The notes below the pieces were generated by a model. It had not been told where the DNA came from, made no database searches, and saw only the letters and a program-made list of their open reading frames with translations. A stretch of DNA of 64,000 bases, from NCBI GenBank assembly GCA_963705525.1, contig CAVPJW010000002.1:124001-188000 (forward strand), given 5' to 3'. A program made the translations under genes and the position numbers. Positions 45,338 to 54,216 of the stretch are shown here, piece by piece; position 1 is the first letter of the stretch; the number at the start of each line of letters is the position of its first letter. The DNA is from CAVPJW01 sp963705525. GTDB lineage: Bacteria > Acidobacteriota > Vicinamibacteria > Vicinamibacterales > CAVPJW01.

Positions 45338-46002
45338 AGAAAGGTCGCAATCTGATCGAGGGGCTTCTTGCGGATGGTCGGCACCATCGCGTTATCGGCC
45401 GGATAGCCGACGACGAGGATGAGGAACGGCCGTTCGTTGGACGGGCGGCCCAGGATCTCTCCGAGAAACCCCATGGGGCTCGGCGTGTGTGTCAGCGATG
45501 CCAGTCCCGCGTGATGAACGGCGGCAATGAGGAATCCCGTCGCAATCCCGACGGATTCCTGCACGTAGTAATGCTTGATCTTCTGGCCGTCTGGCCCGAT
45601 CCCGTACTGTTCGCCGAAGATCACGATGAGATGGGGGGCCGTCTCCAGAAATGGCTTGTTCTCGTCGGTGCCGAGGACCGACAGCGCCTCGAGCCATTCG
45701 CTGGGCGCTCGACCCGCGTAGAACTCCCGTTCTTCTTTCTCCGCCGCGCGGCGAATCTGTTCCTTGATCTGAGCATCGCTCACGACGACGAAATGCCACG
45801 GCTGGAGGTTGGCGCCGCTCGGTGCCGTGCCAGCGGCGCGCAGGCACTCGTCGATGACCCGGCGCGGCACGGGTCGGTCAGAGAAATGGCGCACCGTACG
45901 CCGTCGTTCGATATCGGTTCTGAACGCGACGGCGCGCCGGATCATGTCCTCGGTCGAGTACTCCTGGAAGCCCAGCGGATGAAATGTCGGTTGAGCTGTC
46001 AC
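45334..46002 (-). CDS. Nitroreductase-family flavoprotein
   Basis: A 222-residue FMN oxidoreductase. RRTVRHFSDRPVPRRVIDECLRAAGTAPSG near the N-terminus (shown by position 25-55) and GANLQPWHFVVV are the FMN-binding signature; GIATGFLIAAVHHAGL is the second conserved block. It resembles BluB/iodotyrosine-deiodinase-like members in the position of the FMN site, but the substrate is unknown. GTG 46002 is chosen because the frame upstream runs through the octamer repeat. Overlaps rsgA by 4 nt. Confidence 0.82.
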   Translation of the reverse strand: MTAQPTFHPLGFQEYSTEDMIRRAVAFRTDIERRRTVRHFSDRPVPRRVIDECLRAAGTAPSGANLQPWHFVVVSDAQIKEQIRRAAEKEEREFYAGRAPSEWLEALSVLGTDENKPFLETAPHLIVIFGEQYGIGPDGQKIKHYYVQESVGIATGFLIAAVHHAGLASLTHTPSPMGFLGEILGRPSNERPFLILVVGYPADNAMVPTIRKKPLDQIATFL

Positions 46003-46007
46003 GTTAG

Positions 46008-46055
46008 GGTTCCAAGGTTCAAGGGTTCCAAGGTTCCACGGTTCCGGGTTCGTCC
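46008..46055 (+). repeat. Octamer tandem array in a divergent gap
   Basis: GGTTCCAA, GGTTCAAG, GGTTCCAA, GGTTCCAC and GGTTCCGG follow each other with exact 8-nt period from 46008 to 46047, then decay. It lies 6 nt upstream of the nitroreductase start, in a divergent gap with the cyclophilin gene, so it may be part of the leader. Confidence 0.8.
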
Positions 46056-46166
46056 TTCTAAAGCTACAAGACACACCGCATTTCGACAAGCTTCAGACGA
46101 AGCCGCGGACGATGGCGGTCGTGCCCCGGACCACAAGGATCCTGGATGTAGAATGGCCGCCGAGGG

Positions 46167-47279
46167 GTGACCTCGGCTTTGAGACTTGTCCACGTCCTCG
46201 CACTGGCGCTCTGGACCGCGCAGACGGCGCCGACGTTCTACGCGACTCGCCTGACGATGGCCGACATGCGGGGCCAACAGGCAGTGCTCGAGACCAGTCT
46301 CGGGCGAATCGTGATCGATCTCCTGCCAGAAGCCGCCCCGAACCACGTCGGCCATTTCATCGAGGCGGCCCGAGGGGGGGACTACAACGGCACGGTGTTC
46401 CACCGCGCGGTCAAGTTCGGCATCGTGCAGGGCGGGGATCCTTTGTCCAAGGACCCCGCGAAGCGCGAGGTCTATGGCACCGGCGGGCTTCGCGTTTTGA
46501 AGGCCGAACGAAGCTCTGAGAAGACGACGAGAGGCGCCGTCGCCGCGATCGTGGTCCCCGGCGACCCGGACAGCGCGGGCTCCCAGTTTTTCATCTGCGT
46601 CACCGATCAGCCAGGCCTTGAAGGCCAGTACACCATCTTCGGCCGCGTCGTCGAAGGCCTGGAGGTGGTATCCGCCATTTCCGAATCGCCGATCGATGCC
46701 AAGGGGCGCATCATCGACAGGATCGAGATTCGCGAGGCGACGATAAGAACCCGCCCTCCGGCCGCACACTCGACCGAGACGCCGACGGAGCTGGCCGCCT
46801 ACCGGGCGGTGCTCGACACGACGGCTGGAAGCGTGACCCTCGGATTCATGCCGGAGAAGGCGCCCGATCACGTCCGCAACTTCCTGCGGCTGGCCGAGGC
46901 GGGCGTGTTCGACGGCGTAGCCTTCCACCGGGTTGTGCCGGGCTTTGTGATTCAGACGGGCGTCATCAGCACACGGAGCGCTCCACTGACGCAGGCTCAG
47001 CAGAACCTGATTCACACGTTGGCTCCTGAGTTCAACGACACCCCACACGTGAAAGGGATCGTATCGATGGCCCGCGGAGATGATCCGGGTAGCGCCACGA
47101 CGTCCTTCTTCATCTGCACAGGCACGGCTTCGTCGCTCGACGGCAAGTACACCGTGTTCGGGCGCGTGCTCGATGGTGTATCCGCCATCGAGGCCATCGA
47201 GCGCGTGCCCCTCAACGGCGAAGCCCCGGTGTCACGCGTCGAAGTTGTGCGCGTCAGGATTGAAAAGCCGGCTCAGTAG
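46167..47279 (+). CDS. Double-domain cyclophilin-type peptidyl-prolyl isomerase
   Basis: A 370-residue protein with two cyclophilin domains (about residues 38-195 and 212-365). Each has the core: TVFHRAVKFGIVQGGDP and SQFFICVTDQPGLEGQYTIFG in the first, VAFHRVVPGFVIQTGV and SFFICTGTASSLDGKYTVFG in the second. A hydrophobic N-terminus (residues 5-25) suggests export. GTG start 46167 follows a TAGAAT box at 46149-46154. It may fold periplasmic proteins. In the second domain the loop after QTG reads VISTR rather than GDP, so that site may be weaker. Confidence 0.85.
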   Translation: MTSALRLVHVLALALWTAQTAPTFYATRLTMADMRGQQAVLETSLGRIVIDLLPEAAPNHVGHFIEAARGGDYNGTVFHRAVKFGIVQGGDPLSKDPAKREVYGTGGLRVLKAERSSEKTTRGAVAAIVVPGDPDSAGSQFFICVTDQPGLEGQYTIFGRVVEGLEVVSAISESPIDAKGRIIDRIEIREATIRTRPPAAHSTETPTELAAYRAVLDTTAGSVTLGFMPEKAPDHVRNFLRLAEAGVFDGVAFHRVVPGFVIQTGVISTRSAPLTQAQQNLIHTLAPEFNDTPHVKGIVSMARGDDPGSATTSFFICTGTASSLDGKYTVFGRVLDGVSAIEAIERVPLNGEAPVSRVEVVRVRIEKPAQ

Positions 47280-47295
47280 CCCGCGTCGCCGCCCT

Positions 47296-48387
47296 TCAGG
47301 GGAACGGCAGCAGGCCCACATCGTCGACCGTTCGGCGGCGGTCGACATCCGACTCCGTCAGGTTGTGTACGCTGACGCCGAGCAGGCGGACGGGACGTCG
47401 GCCCGCCTCCGTCCGCTCGAGCAGCGCCACGGCCCTGGCCGAAAGGTTGTCCGCATCGCGGGTGGGCTTCGAGTCGGTATGGCTTCGCGTAATGGTGGTG
47501 AAATCAGAGTAGCGAACTTTGATGGTGACGGTGCGCGCGTACAGCTCGCGCTTCGCGAGCCATCGTGCGTCCTGTCGCGCCATGTCGTCGAGCTCGCGGC
47601 GGATGGTTTCGATATCCGACAGGTCCACGGAGAACGTATTCTCGGTTCCGCAGCTCTTTACGTCGCGATTGGGAACCACGGGACGGTCGTCGTGGCCTTC
47701 GGCCAATCGCTTGAGCCAGCCGGCCTGACTGCCCACGATCTCCTGCAGCGCCGCCTCGGACACCTCTCTGACGTCCACGAGCTGTGAAATGCCGCGTGCC
47801 CGAAGCTTTCCAGCCGTAACGGGGCCGACGCCCCACAGCGCGCTGATCGGCAGCTTGCGCAGAAAATCGTCCATGCGTTCCGGCGGAATCACCGTCAGGC
47901 CGTTCGGTTTCCGCCATCCGGATGCGATCTTGGCGAGGAACTTGTTCGGCGCCACGCCTGCGGAGGCGGTGAGCCCTGTCTCCGCCAGGATCGTTTCCTT
48001 CAGTCGCCGGGCCACGGTCGTGGCGACCGGCTCCTGCCACAGGTTCTCCGTCACATCCAGGTATGCCTCGTCGAGAGACAGCGGTTCGACAAGCGGCGTC
48101 ACCGACCGAAAGATTTCGAAGATGCTGTGCGACACTGCCCGGTACTTCGCGAAGTCGGGCGGCACGATCGTCAGGGAAGGGCAGAGTCGCACGGCTCTCG
48201 CCATCGGCATCGCCGACCGAACCCCGAACGCGCGTGCCTCATAGCTGGACGCCGCAACGACACCGCGGCTCGCCGGGTCGCCGCCGACGGCAACCGGCTT
48301 GTCCCGCAGAGAAGGGTCGTCGCGCTGTTCGACCGACGCGTAGAAGGCATCCATGTCGACGTGGAGGATCCGGCGCACTGCAGACAT
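47296..48387 (-). CDS. dinB: DNA polymerase IV (Y family)
   Basis: Translesion polymerase of 363 residues. HVDMDAFYASVEQRDDPSL and SLDEAYLDVT carry the catalytic Asp and Glu; GGDPASRGVVAASSYEARA is the finger domain and the helix-hairpin-helix follows (VGPVTAGKLRARGI). A little-finger domain completes it. The final residues do not show a clear beta-clamp motif. ATG 48387 (MSAVRRILHVDMDA). Divergent from ettA. Confidence 0.94.
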   Translation of the reverse strand: MSAVRRILHVDMDAFYASVEQRDDPSLRDKPVAVGGDPASRGVVAASSYEARAFGVRSAMPMARAVRLCPSLTIVPPDFAKYRAVSHSIFEIFRSVTPLVEPLSLDEAYLDVTENLWQEPVATTVARRLKETILAETGLTASAGVAPNKFLAKIASGWRKPNGLTVIPPERMDDFLRKLPISALWGVGPVTAGKLRARGISQLVDVREVSEAALQEIVGSQAGWLKRLAEGHDDRPVVPNRDVKSCGTENTFSVDLSDIETIRRELDDMARQDARWLAKRELYARTVTIKVRYSDFTTITRSHTDSKPTRDADNLSARAVALLERTEAGRRPVRLLGVSVHNLTESDVDRRRTVDDVGLLPFP

Positions 48388-48471
48388 GGGGACGAGAAGT
48401 GTACTATGAGGATTGACCCGCGGCACTGCTCCCGAGAGGCATTCCGCACAACTAGGGATTTCACGTCACTT

Positions 48472-50145
48472 ATGTCTCCACAGTTCGTGTACACGATGAA
48501 GGGCCTGGGCAAGGTGTACCCGCCGGACACCACGGTCCTGAAGGACATCTGGCTGTCATTTCTGCCGGGCGCCAAGATCGGCGTGCTTGGCATGAACGGC
48601 GCCGGCAAGAGCTCTCTGCTCCGCATCATGGCGGGTCTGGACCACGAATTCATCGGCGAGGCGTTTCCCGCAGAAGGGATCAGCGTCGGCTATCTGCCGC
48701 AGGAACCTGAGCTCGACTCGACGAAGACCGTGCTTGGCAATGTCGAGGAAGGGGTCGCAGAGGTTCGAGCGCTGCTCAGCCGGTACGACGAAATCAACGC
48801 AAGGTTCGGGGAGGACCTGTCTCCGGCGGAGATGGACAAGGTCATGGCCGAGCAGGGACGCGTGCAGGATCAGATCGAAGCGGTCAATGGCTGGGATCTC
48901 GATTCGCGCCTGGAGCTGGCGATGGATGCGCTGCGCCTTCCGCCGGCCGACGCCGAAGTCACGACGCTCTCGGGGGGCGAACGGCGTCGGGTCGCACTGT
49001 GCCGGCTGCTGCTTCGGTCGCCGGACCTCCTTCTCCTCGACGAACCGACGAATCATCTCGACGCCGAATCGGTCGCCTGGCTGGAGCGCTTCCTCAAGGA
49101 CTACGCCGGCACCGTCGTCGCGATCACGCACGACCGGTATTTTCTCGACAACGTGGCGGGATGGATTCTCGAGCTCGATCGCGGCTCCGGGATTCCCTGG
49201 GAAGGGAACTATTCCTCCTGGCTGGACCAGAAGCGCAAGCGGCTCGAGGTCGAGGAGAAGCAGGAGACCAAGCGCCAGCAGACGCTGGCCCGCGAGCTCG
49301 AGTGGATTCGGATGTCCCCACGGGCGCGACAGGCCAAGGGGAAGGCCCGGCTGAACGCGTACGAGGCGCTGCTGGCCGAAGACACCGGACCGAAGATCGA
49401 GACGGCTGAAATCTATATTCCTCCCGGTCCGCGCCTTGGTGATCTCGTCGTCGAAGCCCGGAATCTTCGCAAGGGGTACGCCGATCGACTGCTCATCGAC
49501 GATCTCACGTTCACGCTTCCCCGAGGCGGCATCGTCGGGGTGATCGGCCCGAACGGCGCCGGCAAGACGACCTTGTTCCGGCTCATCACCGGCGCCGAGG
49601 CGGCCGACGCCGGGACGCTCAGGCTCGGCGAATCCGTGAAGCTCGGATATGTGGACCAGAGCCGCGGGCTCGATGCGACGAAGAGCGTATGGGAAGAAAT
49701 ATCCGGCGGCGAAGACGAGATTGCGATGGGGAAGCGCACGGTAGCGTCGCGTGCGTATGTCTCGTGGTTCAACTTCAAGGGCCGCGACCAACAGCGTAAG
49801 GTCGGAGCGCTCTCCGGGGGCGAACGGAATCGCGTGCATCTGGCAAAGCTGCTCCGGACGGGCTGCAACCTCCTGCTCCTTGACGAGCCGACCAACGACC
49901 TCGACGTCGATACGCTGCGGGCGCTGGAAGAGGCGCTTCTTTCCTTCGCTGGATGCGTCGTCGTGATCAGCCACGATCGATGGTTTCTCGATCGCATTGC
50001 CACGCACATGCTGGCCTTCGAGGGCGACAGCAAGGTGGTCTGGTTCGAAGGCAACTACCAGGACTACGAAGCCGATCGGCGCCGGCGTCTCGGAGCGGCG
50101 GCCGATCAACCGCATCGGATCAAGTACCGCAAGCTGACCAGGTAG
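48472..50145 (+). CDS. ettA: Energy-dependent translational throttle protein EttA (ABC-F)
   Basis: ABC-F ATPase of 557 residues that binds the ribosome E site and gates translation according to energy state. Two ABC domains: GMNGAGKSSLLR with LSGGERRRVALCRLLL, and GPNGAGKTTLFR with LSGGERNRVHLAKLL; the linker region (WLDQKRKRLEVEEKQE, RQQTLARELEWIRMSPRARQAK) is the PtIM arm. ATG 48472 (MSPQFVYTMKGLGKVYP) is the classical N-terminus; the frame upstream overlaps dinB antisense and has no homology. Confidence 0.95.
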   Translation: MSPQFVYTMKGLGKVYPPDTTVLKDIWLSFLPGAKIGVLGMNGAGKSSLLRIMAGLDHEFIGEAFPAEGISVGYLPQEPELDSTKTVLGNVEEGVAEVRALLSRYDEINARFGEDLSPAEMDKVMAEQGRVQDQIEAVNGWDLDSRLELAMDALRLPPADAEVTTLSGGERRRVALCRLLLRSPDLLLLDEPTNHLDAESVAWLERFLKDYAGTVVAITHDRYFLDNVAGWILELDRGSGIPWEGNYSSWLDQKRKRLEVEEKQETKRQQTLARELEWIRMSPRARQAKGKARLNAYEALLAEDTGPKIETAEIYIPPGPRLGDLVVEARNLRKGYADRLLIDDLTFTLPRGGIVGVIGPNGAGKTTLFRLITGAEAADAGTLRLGESVKLGYVDQSRGLDATKSVWEEISGGEDEIAMGKRTVASRAYVSWFNFKGRDQQRKVGALSGGERNRVHLAKLLRTGCNLLLLDEPTNDLDVDTLRALEEALLSFAGCVVVISHDRWFLDRIATHMLAFEGDSKVVWFEGNYQDYEADRRRRLGAAADQPHRIKYRKLTR

Positions 50146-50158
50146 TGGAGATTCGAAC

Positions 50159-52072
50159 GTGATGAGGATGCGGCCAGTCGGCCGCGGCTCCGAGAAGACG
50201 GCGGGACTGAAATCGTCCCCGGACGCGAAGAAGGGGAGACCCTCATGGTCGAGCGTCTGGCGCGAAGCCCGCCTGCTGGTGTGGGCCCATAAGGGGCGCC
50301 TTGCGGTTGGTCTGGCCTTGATGCTGGTGAACCGCCTGGCCGGTCTGGTACTTCCCGCAACTTCGAAATACCTCATCGACGATGTGCTGACCAAGGGGCA
50401 CGTGGAGCTGCTGGATCGCCTGGCGTTCGCGGCGGGCGCTGCGACGCTCGTCCAGGCGTGCACGTCGTTCGCGCTGTCGCAGGTGCTGGGTGTGGCGGCC
50501 CAGAAGGCAATCACCGACATGCGCCGCACGGTCCAGGCGCATATCACCAGGCTGCCCGTGACGTTCTTCGATTCCACTCAGACGGGCGTCCTCATCTCGC
50601 GCATCATGAACGACGCCGAGGGGATCAGGAACCTCGTCGGCACGGGTCTCGTGCAACTGAGCGGCGGGCTGGTGACGGCGGCGATCGCGCTGGCTGTCCT
50701 GTTCTATTTGAACTGGCGCCTCACGTCGCTGACGATCGTGATCCTGCTGACGTTCGGCGGCGCCATGGCCATGGCCTTCACGCGGCTTCGCCCGCTGTTT
50801 CGGGAACGGGGGAAGATCAACGCCGAAGTCACCGGGCGGCTCGCCGAGGAGCTGGGAGGCATTCGCATCGTCAAGGCCTATGTGGCGGAGAAGCGCGAAC
50901 AGCTCGTTTTCACTCGCGGCGTTCATCGGCTGTTTCGAAACATCGCCCGATCCATTGTGGGGGTCTCGGCCATCACCGCGGTGACCACCGTGATCGTCGG
51001 CGCCATCGGCGTCATCATGATCATGGTGGGAGGGCGCGCCATTATCGCCGGATCGATGACGCTGGGCGATTTCGTGATGTACATCTTCTTCACCGGCCTC
51101 GTCGCCGCGCCGATGGTGCAGATTGCCGGGATCGGAACGCAGCTCTCCGAAGCGTTCGCCGGTCTCGATCGCATCCGGGAGATCAGGGCGCTCGCGACGG
51201 AAGACGAAGAAGACGAAGATCGGATGGCCATTGACGACGTCAAGGGCGACATCGCGTTCGAGGACGTGAATTTCGCCTACACGTCCGGCGTGCCGGTGTT
51301 GAAGAACGTGTCCTTCCATGCGCCGGCCGGCACGACAACGGCGCTCGTGGGATCGAGCGGCTCGGGCAAGAGCACGCTGATCAGCCTGGTGATGGCCTTC
51401 AACCGGCCGCAGTCAGGGCGAATTCTCGTCGATGGCCGGGGTCTCGACACAATCCGCCTCCGCGACTATCGACGACACCTTGGTGTGGTGATGCAGGACA
51501 ACTTCCTCTTCGATGGGACCATTGCCGACAACATCGCATACGCGCGCCCGGACGCGACGCGCGAGGAGATCATCACGGTCAGCCGCGTGGCGCACTGCGC
51601 GGAGTTCGTCGAAGCCTTTCCCGACAAGTACGAAACCGTCGTGGGCGAGCGCGGCGTCAAGCTCTCTGGCGGACAGCGGCAGCGTGTGGCCATCGCCCGA
51701 GCTATTCTGGCCAACCCGCGCATTCTGATACTGGACGAAGCCACGTCGAGCCTCGACAGCGAGAGCGAGGGCCTGATTCAGGACGGCTTGAGAACGCTCA
51801 GGCGAGGGCGAACGACTTTCGTCATTGCGCACCGCCTCTCGACCATTCGAAGCGCGGACCAGATTCTAGTCTTGGAAGGCGGCCAGATCGTCGAACGCGG
51901 CAATCACGCGGCGCTGCTCGCGGCTGGCGGACGCTATCGCCAGCTCTATGAGAAGCAGCACGCGGTCGAGTCTGATTCGTTCGTCAATCCCGGCGAAGAC
52001 TTCACGCCGGAGTTACCAGAGGTACCGAAACCACTGGGCGCAGCGGGAGGGGGAGTTTTCGGGGGGCTTTAG
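50159..52072 (+). CDS. ABC exporter, MsbA-like permease/ATPase fusion
   Basis: A 637-residue half-transporter of MsbA type. Residues about 30-335 hold six membrane helices; 350-590 the ATPase with GSSGSGKSTLIS, LSGGQRQRVAIARAIL and LILDEATSSLD. The H-loop IAHRLSTIRSADQI is intact. It may export lipid A precursors or other hydrophobic compounds; no substrate is known. It begins 13 nt after ettA; the first codon GTG is followed by an ATG in the next position. The last 35 residues are flexible. Confidence 0.88.
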   Translation: MMRMRPVGRGSEKTAGLKSSPDAKKGRPSWSSVWREARLLVWAHKGRLAVGLALMLVNRLAGLVLPATSKYLIDDVLTKGHVELLDRLAFAAGAATLVQACTSFALSQVLGVAAQKAITDMRRTVQAHITRLPVTFFDSTQTGVLISRIMNDAEGIRNLVGTGLVQLSGGLVTAAIALAVLFYLNWRLTSLTIVILLTFGGAMAMAFTRLRPLFRERGKINAEVTGRLAEELGGIRIVKAYVAEKREQLVFTRGVHRLFRNIARSIVGVSAITAVTTVIVGAIGVIMIMVGGRAIIAGSMTLGDFVMYIFFTGLVAAPMVQIAGIGTQLSEAFAGLDRIREIRALATEDEEDEDRMAIDDVKGDIAFEDVNFAYTSGVPVLKNVSFHAPAGTTTALVGSSGSGKSTLISLVMAFNRPQSGRILVDGRGLDTIRLRDYRRHLGVVMQDNFLFDGTIADNIAYARPDATREEIITVSRVAHCAEFVEAFPDKYETVVGERGVKLSGGQRQRVAIARAILANPRILILDEATSSLDSESEGLIQDGLRTLRRGRTTFVIAHRLSTIRSADQILVLEGGQIVERGNHAALLAAGGRYRQLYEKQHAVESDSFVNPGEDFTPELPEVPKPLGAAGGGVFGGL

Positions 52073-52171
52073 TCCTGGGAAGGTCCTCGAGGTGCTTCAA
52101 GGTCCAGGTCCTGGAGCACCTAAAGGACCCAGGGTCTTCGAACGAGGACCCGAAGGACCGCGGTCCGCGGG
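52073..52171 (+). repeat. Hairpin-rich repeat tract in a convergent gap
   Basis: Repeated GGTCC/GGACC words (about 9 nt apart) fill the gap. Two inverted pairs are clear: AGGTGCT with AGCACCT flanking CCAGGTCCTGG, and GGGTCTTCG with CGAGGACCC (one mismatch). It separates the ABC exporter from the convergent RRM gene and is similar in design to the other short-repeat arrays, though less regular. Confidence 0.6.
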
Positions 52172-52729
52172 CTATTCGTCTTCGTCCGGCGCGGCGTCCG
52201 GAGCCTTTGTGGCGACGTTATCGATCTCGATATCGGGACCGTCGTCGTCGCCTTCGGTCGTGAAGAGCTGCCCGCGGGCTTTCTCTCGAATGGGACCCTT
52301 CGGCTTATCGAAGCGGTTTGCGTTCTTGCCCGCGCCGCGGCCCCGCGGCGGCTTGTTGTCCGACCAGCCCGGTTTCCGGACGCCTTCACCCCTCGGACGA
52401 TCGATCGGTCCAGTATCGACGACATCCACTCGAGGCTCGAAGCGCCGGGGTGGAGGTCCGCTCATCGGCGGCCGCGCCGCATCGCGCGCCCGGGCCTCGT
52501 TGACCGCGATGGTCCGTCCCTTGAACGGCTGACCGTTGAAGCGGCGAATCGCTTCCTCGGCCTGGGCGCCATCGACGAATTCGACGAACGCAAATCCCCG
52601 GGGACGACCCGTCTCGCGATCGACGGGCAGGAACACTTGTGTCAGCGCGCCTGCGGGCGCGAAGTGTTCACGGAGTTCAACTTCAGTGGTGTCGTAAGAA
52701 AGATTGCCGACGAACAGGCGAACCGCCAT
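52172..52729 (-). CDS. RNA-binding protein with one RRM domain
   Basis: A 185-residue protein with an N-terminal RNA recognition motif (residues 1-80): RNP2 LFVGNL and RNP1 RGFAFVEF are exact. The rest is basic, rich in Pro, Gly and Arg, and probably disordered, ending in an acidic tail (DAAPDEDE). Such single-RRM proteins occur in cyanobacteria and some other bacteria and may respond to cold. An extended -10 box lies at 52780-52772 (minus). Confidence 0.9.
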   Translation of the reverse strand: MAVRLFVGNLSYDTTEVELREHFAPAGALTQVFLPVDRETGRPRGFAFVEFVDGAQAEEAIRRFNGQPFKGRTIAVNEARARDAARPPMSGPPPRRFEPRVDVVDTGPIDRPRGEGVRKPGWSDNKPPRGRGAGKNANRFDKPKGPIREKARGQLFTTEGDDDGPDIEIDNVATKAPDAAPDEDE

Positions 52730-52771
52730 TCGAGTCTATCGGGCCCCCCGGAAACCCTCGCAGAGCCGTGG

Positions 52772-52780
52772 ATTATAGCA
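52772..52780 (-). promoter_or_regulatory. Extended -10 promoter of the RRM gene
   Basis: Minus strand TG-C-TATAAT (52780-52772) gives a leader of about 35 nt to ATG 52729. No -35 is needed for an extended -10. Confidence 0.55.
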
Positions 52781-52862
52781 TCCCAGGCCGGGGCCCCGTC
52801 CACCCGGACCCAAAATGCGGGCGGCGGCTGCCCATCAGCCGGCGTTTGATATTCGCCCAAGC

Positions 52863-52879
52863 CCGGGATAGCATCCCGG
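52863..52879 (+). promoter_or_regulatory. Perfect hairpin directly upstream of the TauE start, overlapping a TAGCAT box
   Basis: CCGGGAT, loop AGC, ATCCCGG (7-bp stem) ends 4 nt before ATG 52884, leaving no ribosome site. A TAGCAT hexamer (52869-52874), 9 nt before the ATG, is in the loop region. Either the mRNA is leaderless or the hairpin controls the start. Confidence 0.35.
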
Positions 52880-52883
52880 CCCC

Positions 52884-53771
52884 ATGCCCAATCCGAAGCT
52901 GCTGCTGCACGTCTGCCTTGTGGCTACCGGTCTCGCCTATGGGATGGCGTGGTTCAGAGCACAGCGCTCCCGCGCCGGCACCGCCGGGTCTGGCGGCTCG
53001 ACGAGGCCGCGCGCGCCGCACCTCTTCATTGGATTTGTCGCCGAGTTCCTTGACACGCTCGGCATCGGATCCTTCGCCACGACGACGTCGTTCTACAAGC
53101 TCTTCGGGACCGTGCGGGACGAGCTGATCCCGGGCACGCTCAATGCCGGGGTGGCCATTCCCACGGTCTTTCAGGCCCTCATCTACACCACCATCATCGA
53201 GGTCGACATGTGGACCCTGGTCCTCATGATTGGTGCCTCGGTTCTGGGCGCGTGGCTTGGCGCGGGGATTGTGGCCTCGTGGCCCCGGCGGAAGATTCAG
53301 ATTGGCATGGGGCTGGCGTTGATGGTGGCTGCGGCGCTGATGCTCATGACGCAGCTCAATCTGTTTCCGCTGGGAGGGGAGACGCTCGGCCTGACAGGAC
53401 TTCGCCTGTGGATTGGTCTCGTCGGAAATTTTGCGCTGGGCGCCTTGATGACGCTCGGCATCGGCCTCTACGGGCCGTGTATCATCCTCGTGAGTCTCCT
53501 CGGGATGAACCCGCGCGCCGCGTTTCCCATCATGATGAGCTCCTGCGTGTTCTTGATGCCGGTGGCGAGCATGCGCTTCATCCGAAAGGGGAGCTACGAT
53601 CTGGCCGGCGCGCTCGGGTTGACGCTCGCCGGCATCCCTGCCGTTCTGCTCGCCGCCTTCATTGTTCGAGCGCTGCCGCTCGGAACGGTGCGATGGCTGG
53701 TCGTGGTGATCGTCGTCTACACCGCGTCGATGTTGCTTCGTTCTGGGTTCACCGAAAGCAAGAGCCGCTGA
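52884..53771 (+). CDS. TauE/SafE-family sulfite or organic-anion permease
   Basis: A 295-residue membrane protein with about eight helices. FIGFVAEFLDTLGIGSFATTTSFYK (positions 45-70) and GIGLYGPCIILVSLLGMNPRAAFPIMMSS (positions 190-220) are the duplicated TauE/SafE signature. Probably exports sulfite, taurine-derived or other small anions; not specific. The Arg/Gly-rich loop at 30-45 lies between helices. A hairpin precedes the start codon. Confidence 0.85.
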   Translation: MPNPKLLLHVCLVATGLAYGMAWFRAQRSRAGTAGSGGSTRPRAPHLFIGFVAEFLDTLGIGSFATTTSFYKLFGTVRDELIPGTLNAGVAIPTVFQALIYTTIIEVDMWTLVLMIGASVLGAWLGAGIVASWPRRKIQIGMGLALMVAAALMLMTQLNLFPLGGETLGLTGLRLWIGLVGNFALGALMTLGIGLYGPCIILVSLLGMNPRAAFPIMMSSCVFLMPVASMRFIRKGSYDLAGALGLTLAGIPAVLLAAFIVRALPLGTVRWLVVVIVVYTASMLLRSGFTESKSR

Positions 53772-53790
53772 GGGAATGTCCGCCGCGACC

Positions 53791-54189
53791 CTACACCTCG
53801 GTTCCCTGCAGGCGCTTCACTTGTCGTGAACGGCTCAGATACACGTACCACGCGACGTTGTAAACGAGCGTCCCCGCGAGAATCTGGGCTTCTGATCCGG
53901 GCACGTGATTGCGAGGGAAGTACGGCGTGAACAGCAGCAGTACGACGGGAATAATCGACAGAATGAGGACCAGCTTGGCGAGCGTGACGCCGTGTGGCTT
54001 ACCCATGGCGAGCGCGATTCCGGCCGCCACGCCGGTTGCCGTGATCGCCAGTCGAAGGACGAGGATCGCAATCGCAGCCGGTCGATCGAGGATGCGGGGA
54101 AGGATGCCCGAGGCAAAGAGTCCGAGGTTGACCGGCTCCCACACCGTGAGGAGTCCGCAGAGCAGAAGCAGCCACCCGCGCGCGCGCAT
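53791..54189 (-). CDS. Small four-helix membrane protein, unknown
   Basis: A 132-residue hydrophobic protein with four likely membrane helices (about residues 5-25, 40-62, 70-92 and 104-122). The pattern LLLLCGLLTVWEPVNLGL and AGTLVYNVAWYVYLSRS is reminiscent of DUF2569-type proteins, but I cannot assign it. It ends 19 nt from the TauE gene (convergent), and its start is 27 nt from the stop of the gamma-glutamyltransferase gene. Confidence 0.55.
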   Translation of the reverse strand: MRARGWLLLLCGLLTVWEPVNLGLFASGILPRILDRPAAIAILVLRLAITATGVAAGIALAMGKPHGVTLAKLVLILSIIPVVLLLFTPYFPRNHVPGSEAQILAGTLVYNVAWYVYLSRSRQVKRLQGTEV

Positions 54190-54216
54190 GTCAGCGATGA
54201 CCGACGGTCGCTCGAA

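Noticed and set aside
48556..50577. A 673-codon open frame antisense to ettA
   Set aside because: ettA is clear on the plus strand; the antisense frame is a shadow of codon bias.
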